A stretch of 64,000 bases of DNA from Leptobrachium leishanense. Taxonomy: Eukaryota > Chordata > Amphibia > Anura > Megophryidae. Under the pieces are notes generated by a model, which did no database searches, was not told where the DNA came from, and saw only the letters and a list, made by a program, of their open reading frames with translations. How positions within the stretch are numbered: the first letter of the stretch is position 1; each line of letters starts with the position of its first letter. The stretch lies in the NCBI GenBank assembly GCA_009667805.1, contig CM019069.1:48132153-48196152 (forward strand), in the 5' to 3' direction. This document shows, piece after piece, positions 45,919 through 59,650 of the stretch. The translations under genes were made by a program, and so were the position numbers.

Positions 45919-46613
45919 GGGTTATTCTATAAGCGCTGAACTTGCCACTGAATTTTACCGTACAGTGCAATTTCGTGGCAGTTCGTCCAGAGAGCTGTCA
46001 ATTCACCAAATACTGCCAAAATGACAGCGAAATACAGCGCGGCTCACCGCAATTTGGCGTTCTTCGGCAACAGTTAAATTGTCCCATAGTGAAGTAATGG
46101 TTAATCCTTTCAGAGAATGCCGAACTGCACCTAAATGCCAAGAGGTTTGGTGGTTCAGTTCGACGGGTTTAAACAGGTGAATCCCATAGGATTCAATGTA
46201 AAAACAATTACCGGTGTTATTATTTTTTTACTCAAACGTTTATGGTTTACAATTTTTTTTCTACGTATTTTTCTGGTGAAATTTTAGATTCTTTTTTTAA
46301 TTATGTGACCGACCTTTTTTTTTTTTTTTTTATATAGGACCTGTTTTTATTATTCCCACGCATTTTCATGCATTTTTATACTCCTTTCAAAAAATAGCAG
46401 AGTTAAGTTTTTTTTCCCAACCGTTCAGCGATCAGTTCTGCGGCATTTGGCGGGCTGATCGGCGTTCTGCTCTGTGGTCTTCGACGTTTTGTTCAGCGCA
46501 CTTTGGGGACCCTGTTGTGAATAGTGAATTCACAGCAGGGTCGGCGAACTGAGTTCGCCGAACTTAAGAACACCGAAATTTCCCTGAAATTTTGCTGCTC
46601 TTTCAATAACCCC
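45919..46613. mobile_element. 695-bp foldback MITE (22962-related)
   Basis: It starts GGGTTATTCTATAAGC and ends GCTCTTTCAATAACCC. Interior blocks (ATGGTTAATCC, AGGTGAATCCCATAGGATTC, TGAATTCACAGCAGGGTCGG) match its relatives at 22962 and 38804. Confidence 0.7.
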
Positions 46614-47640
46614 TTAAATTGATGCGTCACTTTCTTGACGCAAGCTCAACTTGCAATCGCTTTGTTTCCACCATATTTGCATAATTTTATTTCCATGCAT
46701 CATTTTTCAGTATTTTTTCTTAGGTGACCGGGTGATTAACATTTTGATCACGCTGACATTTTAAACCGGGTTTCATTCCAAAGCTAGTATGTCCCTGTAT
46801 GTTGCAATGTGAGTGAGGTTTGGTTACTAATCTCAAGCCCACAGTCGAGGGTTTTCCGCCACTAGTGAAAGTCCTCTATTATTTTTTTTCTTTGGTAAGC
46901 TGTCCTAAAAAGAGGAATTATCCCAAAACACAAGCTATAGTTAAACGATGGGTTTCTGCTTAATAAAGAAAGAATAAGAGTTGTGCCCTGCAGTTATACG
47001 TGTTACAAATGGGCTGGAAAATAAATGTAAAGGCTTCTACAATGGCTTATTATCCAACAGGCTTAAGATGTGCACAAGAAATTGTGTTGTGTGACTCAAT
47101 GGGCGGCGTGCGTCGGGCTCCTGAAATATTTCAGAGTTGCTTGTTCTCAAAACAGAGACGGCTGCAAGTTAGAACTCAACTTATTCTAAGTCCTTGGTGC
47201 ATGTAATCCAGTAAGAATTTAAACCTGCAGGTCATGGTTTTAGTCTGAGCATGCTTAGGAGAAGAGTGCGTGGTTTCTGCGACATTAATACGCCAGGGGG
47301 ATAATTCACTAAACTGTGAACTGTGGGGATTGGACGGAATGCAAAGTTTAAACCAAAATTTACGGGAGGTATATATATATATATATATATTTTTTTTGTC
47401 TGTTGCGTCTTTCTGCATTCAAGATAAAACAGACTATTCAAAATAAGAAGGATTGGTAGAAATGGCTAGGATTTACAAAACTTTGGCTGAAATAGTCAAG
47501 TTAGGAAATCCAGAATTGGACAAAAATGTCAAATTGTGCTATTTTGGCCCTAAACATTTAATTCGTTTCAAGTTCTGAACAACGTCATTGCTTAGATACT
47601 AACCCCCTTTTTTAAGTCTTTGTTGGTACATTATCCACTG
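46614..47640. other. Non-coding, nothing recognised
   Basis: An (AT)n run lies near 47370-47390. There is no supported gene. Confidence 0.4.
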
Positions 47641-47865
47641 TTGAAATCGTTTTTTGGTAGCAACAAAAGGTTAGTCAGAGATTTTTTCTGACTTATTAAG
47701 TGTAAATATTGGTTTATGTTTAAAACAATGTGTCTTTCCTGATTGATGACCCTTTGGTAGAAGGGCACAAGGGGAGGTCCAAAAGAAAGGTGAAAAAAAA
47801 CATGAAATAATAACTCAAATTTTTCTATATTTTTCAAAGAAAGCGGCTTCACTTGGCATAATTGC

Positions 47866-48399
47866 AGCTAATCTCCATACATTTTTTTCAAGCCGTGTGC
47901 CCACTTCTCAAAACACCACCAAAATGTATCTTTTGTCACCGTAGCTTCATCTCCAGTGACAATTGCCTTGCAGTTTGCAGACTGCCCATCTACGAATGTG
48001 ATGAGGAACATTTTGGCAAATTCAGCTTGAGCAGTTTTATGTCAACAAACGCAGAACCCAACACAGGCTCTTCTTGGTGAAGTCCATCTCATCATGAAGA
48101 ATCCTTAATATGCTTGTCTTTGGAATGTCAAACTCGTCCACAAGCTTTTTGAAAATGGTTTGAGGTTCCCGATCCAGAAATTCCTTCCCCTTGACCGGCA
48201 GCATCTCATCTGTTGATGTGTGGGTCTCTCCATCTCTTGGTTCACCACAAACGTCAAAATGTCCAGACTTGAATCTGCTAAACCACTTGTGGACCTTCTG
48301 GAGAATTTTGTCTTCATCATCAATATGGGGTTTGAGGCCTTCTAAGCACTGTTTCACATAGAGACCGTAGAGTAATTCTACACACTTCATACCTCCCAT
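47866..48399 (-). pseudogene. mariner-type transposase fragment
   Basis: The minus-strand frame 48399-48037 encodes a mariner N-terminal DNA-binding domain: KVHKWFSRFKSGHFDVC, a GEPRDGETHTSTDE linker (the RSGRPSTST position of mariners) and IPKTSILRILHDEM. Further on, in another frame, AIVTGDE (first catalytic Asp) can be read near 47945-47960, followed by decayed sequence. The C-terminal Asp residues are not visible. This is a different superfamily branch from the DD34E Tc1 elements. Confidence 0.75.
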
Positions 48400-48484
48400 G
48401 ATCGTCTGTGGGGATATCCATTTTTTAAAAGTATTAGAAGGGTTCAGTGATTTTTTTTTCTACCTTACGTTTGGACCTCCCATC

Positions 48485-48998
48485 GTATTTCAACGATTTT
48501 AAAAAGGGGACACTCCTCACATTCTGACCACTTTAAAAAGATTAAGTGGTGAGGATGTGTAGAGTGCCCCCCTCACTCTTCCTCCTGCCTCAGTCTGGAG
48601 AAATCACTGGATGAAGTGGAGGAGTTTCCTCCACCCCACCCAGCATCACCAGCAGCCGGGATTTTGAATTTCCCTACCAGATCAGTAACTAGTGATGCCA
48701 GCATGCAAAGACCAAGCATGTGCAGTTCTGATCCATCACTCTGTGCAGGTGATACTGAACTTGCATAGGTAAAGTGTGCAAGTCCGTAGTGGTGCACAAT
48801 TTGCAGTTCCCATGCCACTCAAGTTGCGCAGGAACGCAAATTGCATGGACTTCTGGGTTCTGGAGTCCGTGAGCCGAAGAAGAGGAGATGCACTTGTTGA
48901 GAGAGCAAAGTTGAGTAAAATGAACGAGCATAACAAAAATATGAAAAAATAAATCCTAATAATAATTTTGCAGAGGCTGCCGTCAGCCTCTGCCAAAT
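48485..48998 (+). mobile_element. TTAA-AGGAACACT element, copy 2
   Basis: GGGGACACTCCTCACATTC, TGACCACTTTAAAAAG and its complement form the terminal hairpin (about 48508-48560). The body CTCCACCCCACCCAGCATC, GTAACTAGTGATGCCAG and the final hairpin CAGAGGCTG/CAGCCTCTG (48972-48992) follow the order of copy 3 at 62094. Confidence 0.7.
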
Positions 48999-48999
48999 T

Positions 49000-50190
49000 A
49001 TTTAAGAACACAAAAAAGGGAATTGTATTTTTTAATAGAATGGGAACATTTGGGAATGTAGATCCACCGCTTTTTTTTGAAGGGTAATATAGGTCGCAGT
49101 CAGCCCACCCACTGTAAACTGAATTTAGTTATTCAATCATAGGTTGCTTTTTCTAAAGTCAACATTTTGATTCATTTGATGATGATAATGACTGCCGTCA
49201 TCATTCCTTAAAACCCAGCCCAGACATGTATATCTGTATGACATAATATCAAAATCCAGTCTACTGTGGGATAGTGGTTAATGACCATATGTGGTTTTCT
49301 TGGGTATTTCACTCACTCATATTTTTATGACTTGATCCCTGTCTATGTGCATTACAGCTGGCATTACTGCAAGGAATAGTATCTGGTGAGTTTTATGTGC
49401 AGCAGGCATTTATTCTTTAGCAACGAACAGAGTGATCTGCCGGGTCACTGATTTCTCGGCAGTAAACAAAAGTGAAGTCATTCGACCACATCAGCAGTAT
49501 AATACAAATTTACTCTCTAGTTGTGAATCCTGTCTCATCAGAAATAAAGCTGATTAAAATGTACTTTCCGTCGATTCGATTCTCCTGGTACCAGTAACAG
49601 CAGCTGCCATGTTGTTGACAGACAGTACAAATGCATAGATCTTTATCATATCTGTTTTAAGCAAATTTATCTGCAATTCGTATGAAAAGGCGAGTCACAC
49701 TGGCCTTGATAAATCCATGAGGCAGGTTGCCACAGGCTTATAATTTTACTCCTGACTAGTTAATTACTGGTGCTTCATCGTGGGTGTAGGAACTGAAGGG
49801 ACGGCGATTTGGGGGGGGGGGCAATCCCCAGGGGGTGGATCCCCACATCTAACATCATAGGCATGTGCAGAGTGTGCACCTGGGTTTGAGGATTTTTTGT
49901 ATAGATGGAATTATACTTCATTTTACCACCCTAAAGTTACTGAATTTATAATTATATAACATAAAAAGGTATTTTTTTTTTATGGGTAGTAAAACGCTAA
50001 ACCGAGCTAGTTGGTCTGCAGTAATGTCATTTATATTATGCTTTTACACTGCCTTACAGTGAGAATGCTGGATTTTTATGGGTTTCTCCTCAAATGTATT
50101 TTGAAAGCTCCACCTCGCTTCTACACGGTGTGGAAGGTGGCTGGTCATATTGAACAGAAAAACACAAACAGATTGACATTGGTTTTCCCG
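49000..50190. other. Non-coding, nothing recognised
   Basis: A G run lies at 49811-49820. No ORF or terminal repeat can be supported. Confidence 0.4.
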
Positions 50191-50201
50191 GGGCCCTAAC
50201 C

Positions 50202-50694
50202 CAGGGCTCGACAAATCCCAGGTGCCAGGTCGCCATGGCGACGAGAAATTGCGTCCTGGCGCATGGGCTTTTGTCAGCCTATTCACGGTTGGCACAGGAA
50301 AAATAAATCTTTATTGCAGTTCTGTGCAGTGTCTGCCCAGCAGCTCTGGGGGGCTCCACCTCATGCTGTCGACAAATGCCAGAGGACCAATTTCCCTCAC
50401 TGCTTCTCCCCCCCCCCCAGGCATCACAGAGACATGAATGCTCAGCACAGCACCGCCTTCTCTTATGTTGCTCTGATGTGTATCTTTACAGATTGCAGGT
50501 TTACACACATTTATGCCTCTTCGCTTTGCCTAATAACCTTCATAGGATCCTTAAGAACTTCATATATTTCAAACTGTAATAGCCGTGACAGAGGAAGAGA
50601 CTGGAGACCACCGCTCACTTATTACCATAAAAAATAAATGGCTCCTAACTTTTTTATCTGGCTCCTAGATGCAAAGCAAATTTGTCAAGCCCTG
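50202..50694. mobile_element. 493-bp hAT MITE, 8-bp duplication CCCTAACC
   Basis: The ends CAGGGCTCGACAAAT and, inverted, CAGGGCTTGACAAAT are flanked by a perfect 8-bp repeat CCCTAACC (50194-50201, 50695-50702). No transposase is present. A partial relative is at 44410. Confidence 0.88.
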
Positions 50695-50811
50695 CCCTAA
50701 CCAAATGATGTTGTCAGTGTTTCTGTGTGGAGGCGGCCATCTTGGGATGACATACACAGTTTTCTGACTTTGGGTTACAGATAATGATAAATACTGTATT
50801 TAAAACAAGAC

Positions 50812-51476
50812 GGCCCCTATTACACGCTTCGCGCAAATGCACTCGCGCAGCGCAATTATTTTTGCGCACGGAAAAAAGTTAGCGCATGCGAATTAATGCG
50901 GTAGTACGCTCCGAGCGCAGTTTTTCAGCCTTCAACTTTTTATGTGCGCAAATCCGACTCGCAAAGCCGGGCGCAAATAACCGTTGCGTGCAGGAATCGG
51001 TGGGCAGACTGGCTGAATCCTGTGAAAAAACAATCAGAATTAAGAACCACCATTTTCTAAAGTTAGGTTGTTGCGCCTGTCAAAGTCTATCTGCGTATAT
51101 GTGCTGCAGCAAAACAAAATTGACAGATTATTAATTTTTTTTGTCTGGGTATGTGTACAATGTGTAACTGTACTGTGCTATATTTTTTTTATTGCTGAGT
51201 TATTTTGTTTCGGCCACAACAATCATATTTGCAGTTAACGCCAAGTTTTCAAAGACGTTACGAATATTCGCGCAAACGTCGCTCGTACGACATAGTGCGG
51301 ATGGTATTACAATCTTCGCGCAAACGCATTTGCGTTCACAATGTTAAGTATAGGATGCGCGCACGAACTTGCGCTCGCGCTGGATAAATTGCATCGTTTG
51401 TGCGCACGTCGTACAACAACGTTCCGCGCAAATGGGTTTGTCCTCACGCAAAAGCGCGAAACGTGTAACAGGGGCC
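50812..51476. mobile_element. 665-bp CpG-rich MITE, Harbinger-like, GAC duplication
   Basis: The ends GGCCCCTATTACACGCTTCG and, inverted, GGCCCCTGTTACACGTTTCG are flanked by GAC (50809-50811, 51477-51479). The outer thirds are packed with TTTGCGC/GCGCAAA and TCGTACGA motifs in both orientations. The middle (51000-51220) is unrelated and ordinary. The 3-bp duplication and GGCC start suggest PIF/Harbinger, though GAC is not the usual TWA target. Confidence 0.72.
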
Positions 51477-51631
51477 GACGACGGGGAGCATATATCAAGC
51501 AATGTGCTTTTTCACAGAGCTCTCGGCTTTTCATGGTGGAAGAAACAGGCAGTGCTTCTTTAAACCGTAATAACACTCTTTACGGTGACTTTTGGAATTT
51601 GGAGTAAAGTCTTTTATTTGCTTTCTACAAC

Positions 51632-51700
51632 AGAGCCGTAGCTAGCTCCTTTTGCACCCGAGGCAAAAACAGAAAATTGTGCCCCCCCACCCACATAATT
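51632..51700. mobile_element. Possible hAT terminus
   Basis: CAGAGCCGTAGCTAGCTCC, then TTTTGCACCCGAGGCAAAAA, is a common style of hAT start. No matching right end or 8-bp duplication was found. Confidence 0.35.
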
Positions 51701-51719
51701 TTAAAAATCAGAGTCCCCG

Positions 51720-52180
51720 ACCAGTGGCGCAGTGCTAAGCTCCTGGATGCTCCCCGCGACAAGAAGCAGTGGATCGGACCACCCTTTGCGCTGTGGGATG
51801 AGAGGCAAGTATGTGATTTTTTTTGGGGGGGTTCCAGCTGGTGCTGACTGATTCTGCAGAAGCAGCGTCACTTAGCACCAGCGTCTAGCTGTGGGTAACT
51901 TTTGTAGCTATGGCGGGATGGTAATTAGCGTTAGGACTTTGTAATCCTAACGCTATTTACTCTTTGCGCTCCCCATGTTAAGTATAGGGAGCGCAAAGTA
52001 CAGTAACCTCGCGCTGAAAAGCACAATCTCCTGGATTTTTTAACCTGTTACCGTTAGGGATTGTAATATGAGGGTCCTGTGCTAGGATGTGATATGGGCA
52101 GCATGCAGTAACATCATTTAACCTAGCACCAACGCTCACATGTGTGAGTGCTAGCGTTAAGGAGGTGATGGGGCCCTACA
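51720..52180. mobile_element. Palindrome-rich element, copy 3 (8880 family)
   Basis: TTAGCGTTAGGACTTTG inverted with CCTAACGCTA, CTTTGCGCTCCCCATGTTAA and a GAGTGCTAGCGTTAAGGAGG end follow the order of copy 1. This copy is uninterrupted and shows the original sequence at the MITE insertion site of copy 1. Confidence 0.6.
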
Positions 52181-52319
52181 TATATAGTGCACACACAGTA
52201 CATGTACAAATACAGTACACACAGAATACATGCATGTATAGTAAAAGAACATTTAGCATAATATACACCCCCCCCCAGAATAATATACACAGCACTGAGC
52301 CCCCAGACTATTTTCCCCA

Positions 52320-52665
52320 GTTCACATGGATATAATTGACCCCAGCTCATATGGATATTATTGACCCCAGCTCATATGGGTATATATTGCCCCAGTTCAC
52401 ATGGGTATGGCCCAGCTCATGGATATGCCCCCCAGCTCTCATGGATATTACACCAGCGCTCATGGATAATGCCCCAGGTCTCATGGATAATGCCCCAGGT
52501 CTCATGGATAATGCCCCAGGTCTCACGGATAATGCCCCAGGTCTCACGGATAATGCCCCAGGTCTCACGGATAATGCCCCAGCTCTCATGGATATGCCCC
52601 CCAGCTCTCATGGATAATGCCCCCCAGGTCTCATGGATAATGCCCCAGGTCTCATGGATATGGCC
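52320..52665. repeat. Minisatellite, 21-bp core unit
   Basis: The core CCCCAGGTCTCATGGATAATG repeats cleanly at 52470-52600. Flanking units are longer and variable (CAGCTCATATGGATATTATTG and similar). At least 14 units can be seen. Confidence 0.92.
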
Positions 52666-52669
52666 CCAG

Positions 52670-53515
52670 GATCTACAAGAAAACTAACTAAGCACAGGTT
52701 TTAAAAAGGTCTCTATAAAGGTATATATGGTTTTCAAGTGATGGTGCACAGACTGTTCCTTTAAAAATGGGATGAAAAGGAAGAATTTAAGGGGATGAAA
52801 GGAAAGCAATGTGGGCTCAGTTTAGTCTGAGCAGATACAACACACAAGTGAGCTGTTAAGCATAACGGCCCCACTCTAATCATGACGGCTTGTCCTGTCC
52901 CAAGCAAGATACCAAGTTCTCTTTTGGTGTGGCTGTCCCAGCGCTGTACTGTAAATAAACAGATTCTGAAGGTGATGATTGTTGGGAAAATTTAAGAAAA
53001 ACCAATGCTACCATTTAGTTTACTCAATGTCCATGCTTTGTGCTTGTATTAGATTACGCCCTAAGTAATAGAATCGCATGATTAATAATGTGAAAGCAAA
53101 AAATAATTTAAATTATGAAATAAATCTCAGTACTATTACTCGTGTGATATGCTTATAAACATTATTGATGTAACTTCAAGGCCTACAAAAACCAAACAAA
53201 CACATATACAAAGAAGGGCTTCCCACACTAGCCCCTATGAGTGACAGGCCAGGAGGGGCAGCAGCAGGCACTTGATGCATCATGCATGCTCAGTGACATC
53301 ATTTATGACGCAGTCTGCATGTGTAGGGATGTCCTCGACACTGAAGTGCATTGAAGTCTTCGCCAGATATACATGGTGATGTCCTTGGCGTACATGCGCA
53401 GTAATGTCAGTCAGTACTAGCAGCCATGTTGGTCGTAGTCGCCGGTATGTAGGCAATACATGGTACTTTTTGCCACGAGCGGTGAAAAGGCACAGCTGTG
53501 GTTTCACATACTGTC
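52670..53515. other. Non-coding, nothing recognised
   Basis: No feature can be supported here. Confidence 0.4.
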
Positions 53516-53519
53516 AGAT

Positions 53520-54580
53520 CTATTCACTAAAGGTGAACCTTAGGAAAATGACTGGAGAAGTGAAAATTCTAGGTCAAAATAGCCAAAACCAAAAAATTCT
53601 CCCATTTATCTCACTTTCCAAATCGGCTATTTGGTCTAGATTTGTTATGTTTCGACCCTGCCCCCTGGTGGTGAAGGGTCTCCATGTCTGTTTTCCCCTG
53701 TGGTGTGTCTGGCTGTGCTGATCTGGGGTTCTGTTGTGTTCACCTGGTCTGGGGTCACATGGCCCAATCACACAGACTCACTCCCTATATATATCCTAGC
53801 AGCACATCACCATATATATCCTAGCAGCACAGCACCTGGTTGACGGTTTGTGGAGTTTGATGGTGGTCCTGATTTATTCTGTTTTTGACCTCGGCTGTGT
53901 TTTCTGATGTTCCTTTCCTGCCTGCTCCTGGTACTTTGCATTCTGATCTGTTGCAATGCCAACCTTTGCCTGCCTGACCATTCATATATGTTTCATGTTT
54001 CCTGTACCTTGTCGGTCTTAGTTTAGTATATTCTCTGAGGCCATTACAAGGACCTCTTCAGTGCAGGATTTTTGTCTGTCTTGTTAATTCCTTGCCCTTC
54101 TTGTTCACATTGATCTGTTAATTCTTTGTGAGGGTTTCTTAGAAGTATTCCCAGCATAGGGATCCCTTTGGTTTTCTCCTGGCCCTCCTGTTCCATGTGT
54201 CTCTGTCTGGTTCCTGTATCGCCCTGACGTGGAGTTCAGTTCATGGTTCGCCAATTCTGTCAGTTTGTTGACTGCCCTGCAGCCTGCACAATTCATCTAC
54301 TGTCATACATTGTTTGTGTTTCTGAGCGTGTCCTGGGTTGTCTATCGATCTTGAAACCTTCGGGGCTTAGTGGCAATTCAGTCCTGCTTTTGTGCTCCTT
54401 TGGTTTTGGAGAAACTCGTCTGTTTTATTGATCTGTCCAGTTAGTAGCTCACCTGCCTTAAGGACTACACTCCATGTTCCAAGCCACCACTATGGCCCAA
54501 GAGGGGGCCAACAGATACAAGATTGTTCTCTTCTGCCAATTCTCACGGCTTTGCCGTTTGGCGTATTACTTGCAGGTCTA
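53520..54580 (-). mobile_element. Foldback MITE (5246 family) split by a solo LTR
   Basis: ATTCTAGGTCAAAATAGCCA to CCAAATCGGCTATTTGGTC is the complement of the 5246 interior. It runs to TCTAGATT, is interrupted, and resumes ATTGTTCTCTTCTGCC as expected. Outer termini are diverged. Confidence 0.72.
53643..54519. mobile_element. Solo LTR, 877 bp, 5-bp duplication AGATT
   Basis: It begins TGTTATGTTTCGACC and ends CAACAGATACA (TG...CA), flanked by a perfect AGATT (53638-53642 and 54520-54524). A TATATATA-type stretch near 53788 and an imperfect local duplication (CCTAGCAGCACA, twice, 53795-53835) are inside. There is no second LTR, primer-binding site or internal region, so it is a solo LTR of an LTR retrotransposon, plausibly Gypsy-type. 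Confidence 0.82.
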
Positions 54581-54584
54581 ATCA

Positions 54585-56005
54585 CTCACTGTGGGCATTT
54601 GAAATACTTTTATTAAGTCTTCCATATGTTCTGTACAACAAACACTGAATTTCTTAAGTGATGTTGATTTATAGCACAGGAGCTGTTGAAGGAATATTCT
54701 CGTAATGATCAATTTTATCCTAACTATTAAAACCACTAATTTCATCCTTATTCTATATAAATATTTAAAAAGGCTTCCAGTTTAAGGATTCTCTTTTTAC
54801 CTATTTAGTTGAGTAACAGAGCAGCCTCTAATTTTCCGTCGTCACTTTTGTTTCCCCGTCGTCCTTCTGTAAGATGGATTTCACCTTCCCTCTTTCTCAG
54901 TATTGAACGTAATGTCAGAATCTCTCTCCGCACTGCTGTGAAGAGGAAAATATGGATCACTGGTAAATCTGCCCTAATTCTATAGAAGAAGGATTAACTA
55001 TATCCAAAAATTAAGTAAATACTTTCAATGGATAAAATGCGTCTTTCAGCAGACTGGATTTATTAAGACATACGTAAAAAAAATACAAAAAAAATGATTG
55101 CTGTTTAATATCTGGAACTTCTTTGGAAATGCTAATCTGACATTTTGATATTAAAGTCACGTGAGTTCACTTCATCTGATTAGCCCAGGAATTTATCTCT
55201 TTTCTTGGAAACTGTACAAGCAAAGCTACATGTTATTCGCCTGCACCAGCCTGTGCCAGACAATCCCAAAACCAGACTTTGCCTTCAACTTGAAGTTCAC
55301 CGAGGAATCGGATAAATAGAAGCTGGCAACAACACAGCAGGATGAAAAGTTCTCGGTTCTCTGGCAGCGTGGAGTGACGTGAGCTGCACCCAGAGCAAAT
55401 GCCCCAAATCGTGTTCCCATACTATAAACACCAGTGTTTGAGGGAAGGCATTGACTGAAGATTGTTGAACTACATCCCCCATAATCCCCAGCAGGATTTC
55501 TTAGGGTATAGGATTGCTAAGCATTATGGAATTTGTACATTTTCCCTAGAAAGGTTGGATTGTAATAATAATTGATAACATGTGTTGCCCGGGTAACAAA
55601 AACACACGCGTGCATCTGCTTTTTTTGTAATGAGTGGAGTTGTGTGAAAATGTCCTGACTGTCCTCCAGGGAACTTTTACCAAGATCTAGGAGCTTAGAC
55701 TGTACCGTGGGAAAGCCATATAGTCCGGGTTCCAAGTAACTTCATAGAGGCTTGGGTCGCAGAGGGTTAATAGATCCAGGCAAGAAGCTCTCTCTGGGAT
55801 GCAGAGGATGTTTTAGCAAAGATCTGATAATAACCAGTGACCACAATAATATTCATCAGCAAAGATAATACTAGAAGGTCTAATGTAACATTAAAGCAGC
55901 AGCATCGCCTGAAATACATTTTAATGTCTTGCCCTGCAAATTAACTGTTTATGGGTTGTGCTCATTTTAATAACAAAGCGGATAGTGCTGTATCAGCGAA
56001 TCCAA
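54585..56005. other. Non-coding, nothing recognised
   Basis: The piece at 55460-55500 (ACTACATCCCCCATAATCCC) resembles a common dispersed repeat motif. There is no supported gene. Confidence 0.4.
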
Positions 56006-56009
56006 ATAA

Positions 56010-56439
56010 GGCTGGTGTCAGACGAGCGCAGTGTGAACGTCCGTTTTTGCACACATAATAACGTCCGTCGCAGCATAGAATAAATCGCCAATGGAGCCCC
56101 CCACACGAAGTGCGTCCGAACCAAACTGCGGGCGCACAACGCACACGGAAAATGGACGTAAAACCGCTAGAACGGATGTGCAGAGTGCGCTGCGTCCGCA
56201 ATGTCCGCATAGCTTTGTGTGTGAGTGATGAACGAGGTCAGACGGACTGCATTTGTGCATCCAGCATTTTGACGGACAAAATGTTTTTCATATTTAATTT
56301 ATTTTCCCTGCTACATCTGTCAAAAATAACGTCAGTTAAAAAAACGGACTGTGAGGCCACTACTGTGTCTTGGTCAGAAAGTGCGTCTGCACTGCACGGG
56401 CGCACAGTCCGTACAAAATGCGCTCGTTTGACACCAGCC
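56010..56439 (-). mobile_element. Harbinger-type MITE (GGCTAGGGTC family), diverged
   Basis: It starts GGCTGGTGTCAGACGAGCGC and ends CGCTCGTTTGACACCAGCC. Flanks are TAA and TTA. The interior (CAGCATAGAA, GTGCGTCCGAACC, GTGCAGAGTGCGCTGCGTCC) is the family interior in reverse, but the most diverged copy here. Confidence 0.75.
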
Positions 56440-56535
56440 TTACTGGGTGTATATTGCACATTATTATGAGTATTCCAGAAATAAGTAAATGGTTTCAATT
56501 GCTAAACAGGTTCTGGCACTGTACAACACTAAAAG

Positions 56536-56660
56536 GGTTATTCAAAGAGCATCAAAGTTGCCACCGAATTACCCCAAGCAGTGAATTTCACCATGCAGCA
56601 ATCTCGTGAAAATTAACTATTCAGAAAGTAAAAATTTTCCAAATTGCCAAATTCTGGACG
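56536..56660. mobile_element. Foldback MITE fragment (GGGTTATTCA family)
   Basis: AAGGGTTATTCAAAGAGC, GTGAATTTCACCATGCAGC and AACTATTCAGAAAG are the left ~120 bp of the family. The right end is missing. Confidence 0.65.
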
Positions 56661-57490
56661 CGTTTCGCATTAATCTAGGTGCTTTTTCAACAGTTGTCTA
56701 GTCCATCAGATTTGTGTCTGTCCCCCCTTTGTTAGCATAATCATGGAAATGTACTTACTAGGTGCTGTATTTTTATATTTTTGGTATTATGTTTCTGGAG
56801 TCTTTGTAATGAAGACTGATGTAGTTTAGCACATCGTATTCTCATATGAGATCAGACACTTCAGTAACTATGTATATTTTATTGCTGTTCCCAGACTTTG
56901 CTAATGGATACCCTGTTTCCTTATACCGATTTCTATCACAACGCACACGGCATACACACGTTCTTTATATTGTGGGGCCTGATAGCCAAACTATAATGCA
57001 CATTACTTAATTAAAGCCTATATTGCCATGTTGATATTATTAAAATGAATAAATATAAAATACAATAGCAGGGTTGGAATAAATTATGTAAATTTAGGAG
57101 CCAATTATACATTTTTAGGAGCCAGGCAAAGAGAGATTTTGTAGACTAATTCACATATTTAGGAGAGAGAAGTAAATCTCTAAAATCCCTTTGCTGCCTG
57201 GCCCCTGGGTTTTATCACACTTTGTATTATGCTACAAGTAGTCTCTTTGCAGCAGCCTATTACAATAGAAATAGGCCAAAACCAGCCGTATTAATATTTT
57301 CAGCCAGCACTGTTGCATTATACGTATGGTCTCATTGAACCACTCTGTAGGGGTTCCTACAGCTTTTGAAGCTCTAAGGTGTATTTCTAGGTTATCTTAT
57401 TATTTTCCCTATTTTCTTTCCTGCAACAGTACTGTATATGCCTACTGTATTCTGTACCTAGATTTTTCTGTTTTTTTTAAATTATTTTTG
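56660..57490. other. Non-coding, nothing recognised
   Basis: A weak block near 57070-57170 (TTAGGAGCCA, twice) may be a dispersed repeat end. There is no supported gene. Confidence 0.4.
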
Positions 57491-57585
57491 GACCTTAAAG
57501 GAACACTCTAGGCTAAAAATCCCCCCCCCCTTTTTACATTAAAATATACCTATTCCCTACCTAGTTATTCAGTGTGTGTGTGTGC

Positions 57586-57589
<4 letters not shown>

Positions 57590-57616
<27 letters not shown>
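57590..57616. repeat. (TA)n microsatellite at the Tc1 junction
   Basis: A run of TATATA directly abuts the Tc1 sequence where its left outer terminus should be. Confidence 0.9.
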
Positions 57617-59214
<1,598 letters not shown>

Positions 59215-59342
59215 TTATTAATGTAATACTTACCCTAAAAAACACTTGTTTCCAACGGCGTTTTTTTTTATATATGTATATATACTCCCCTCCCTCCTCT
59301 TCCGCTCCGGTCCTGAAAATCTAGAACTTGGCTAATGGTTTA

Positions 59343-59650
59343 CGTGAGAAGCGCGCATGCGCGCCTCTCACGTAAGCCAGCCAATCAGCAGGCTTCCTCT
59401 TCTTCTTTGATTAGTGTTACGCGCAAGAGGATGCGCGCAACACTAATCCCAGCCGAAGACTATGCTGGCAGCTCGCTCCCACCAGCTACTGCGGCGAATT
59501 GGAGACGTCATCGCGCTGAAAGCGCGATGACTTCTCCTACCCGGCAATAGTCGGCAGAAGCGGGGAATATGAATCCCGCTCTGCTGACTGACAGCTGGGA
59601 GGGCGGAGTAAAGTCCTCCGCGTCTCTCAGCTGTTTCAGCTGATCGGCTG
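59343..59650. repeat. GC-rich inverted repeats in right part of the TTAA element
   Basis: Hairpins CTTACGTGAGAGGCGCGCAT-type (59340-59376), TTAGTGTTACGCGC with GCGCGCAACACTAAT (59412-59447), CATCGCGCTGAAAGCGCGATG (59508-59530) and others follow each other. Confidence 0.75.

Noticed and set aside
48985..48998. TTAA end for copy 2 of the AGGAACACT element
   Set aside because: No inverted terminus could be matched there; the boundary is left open.
52336..52687. Frames with repeated MDNAPGL or SWIMPQV units
   Set aside because: They are translations of the 21-bp minisatellite.
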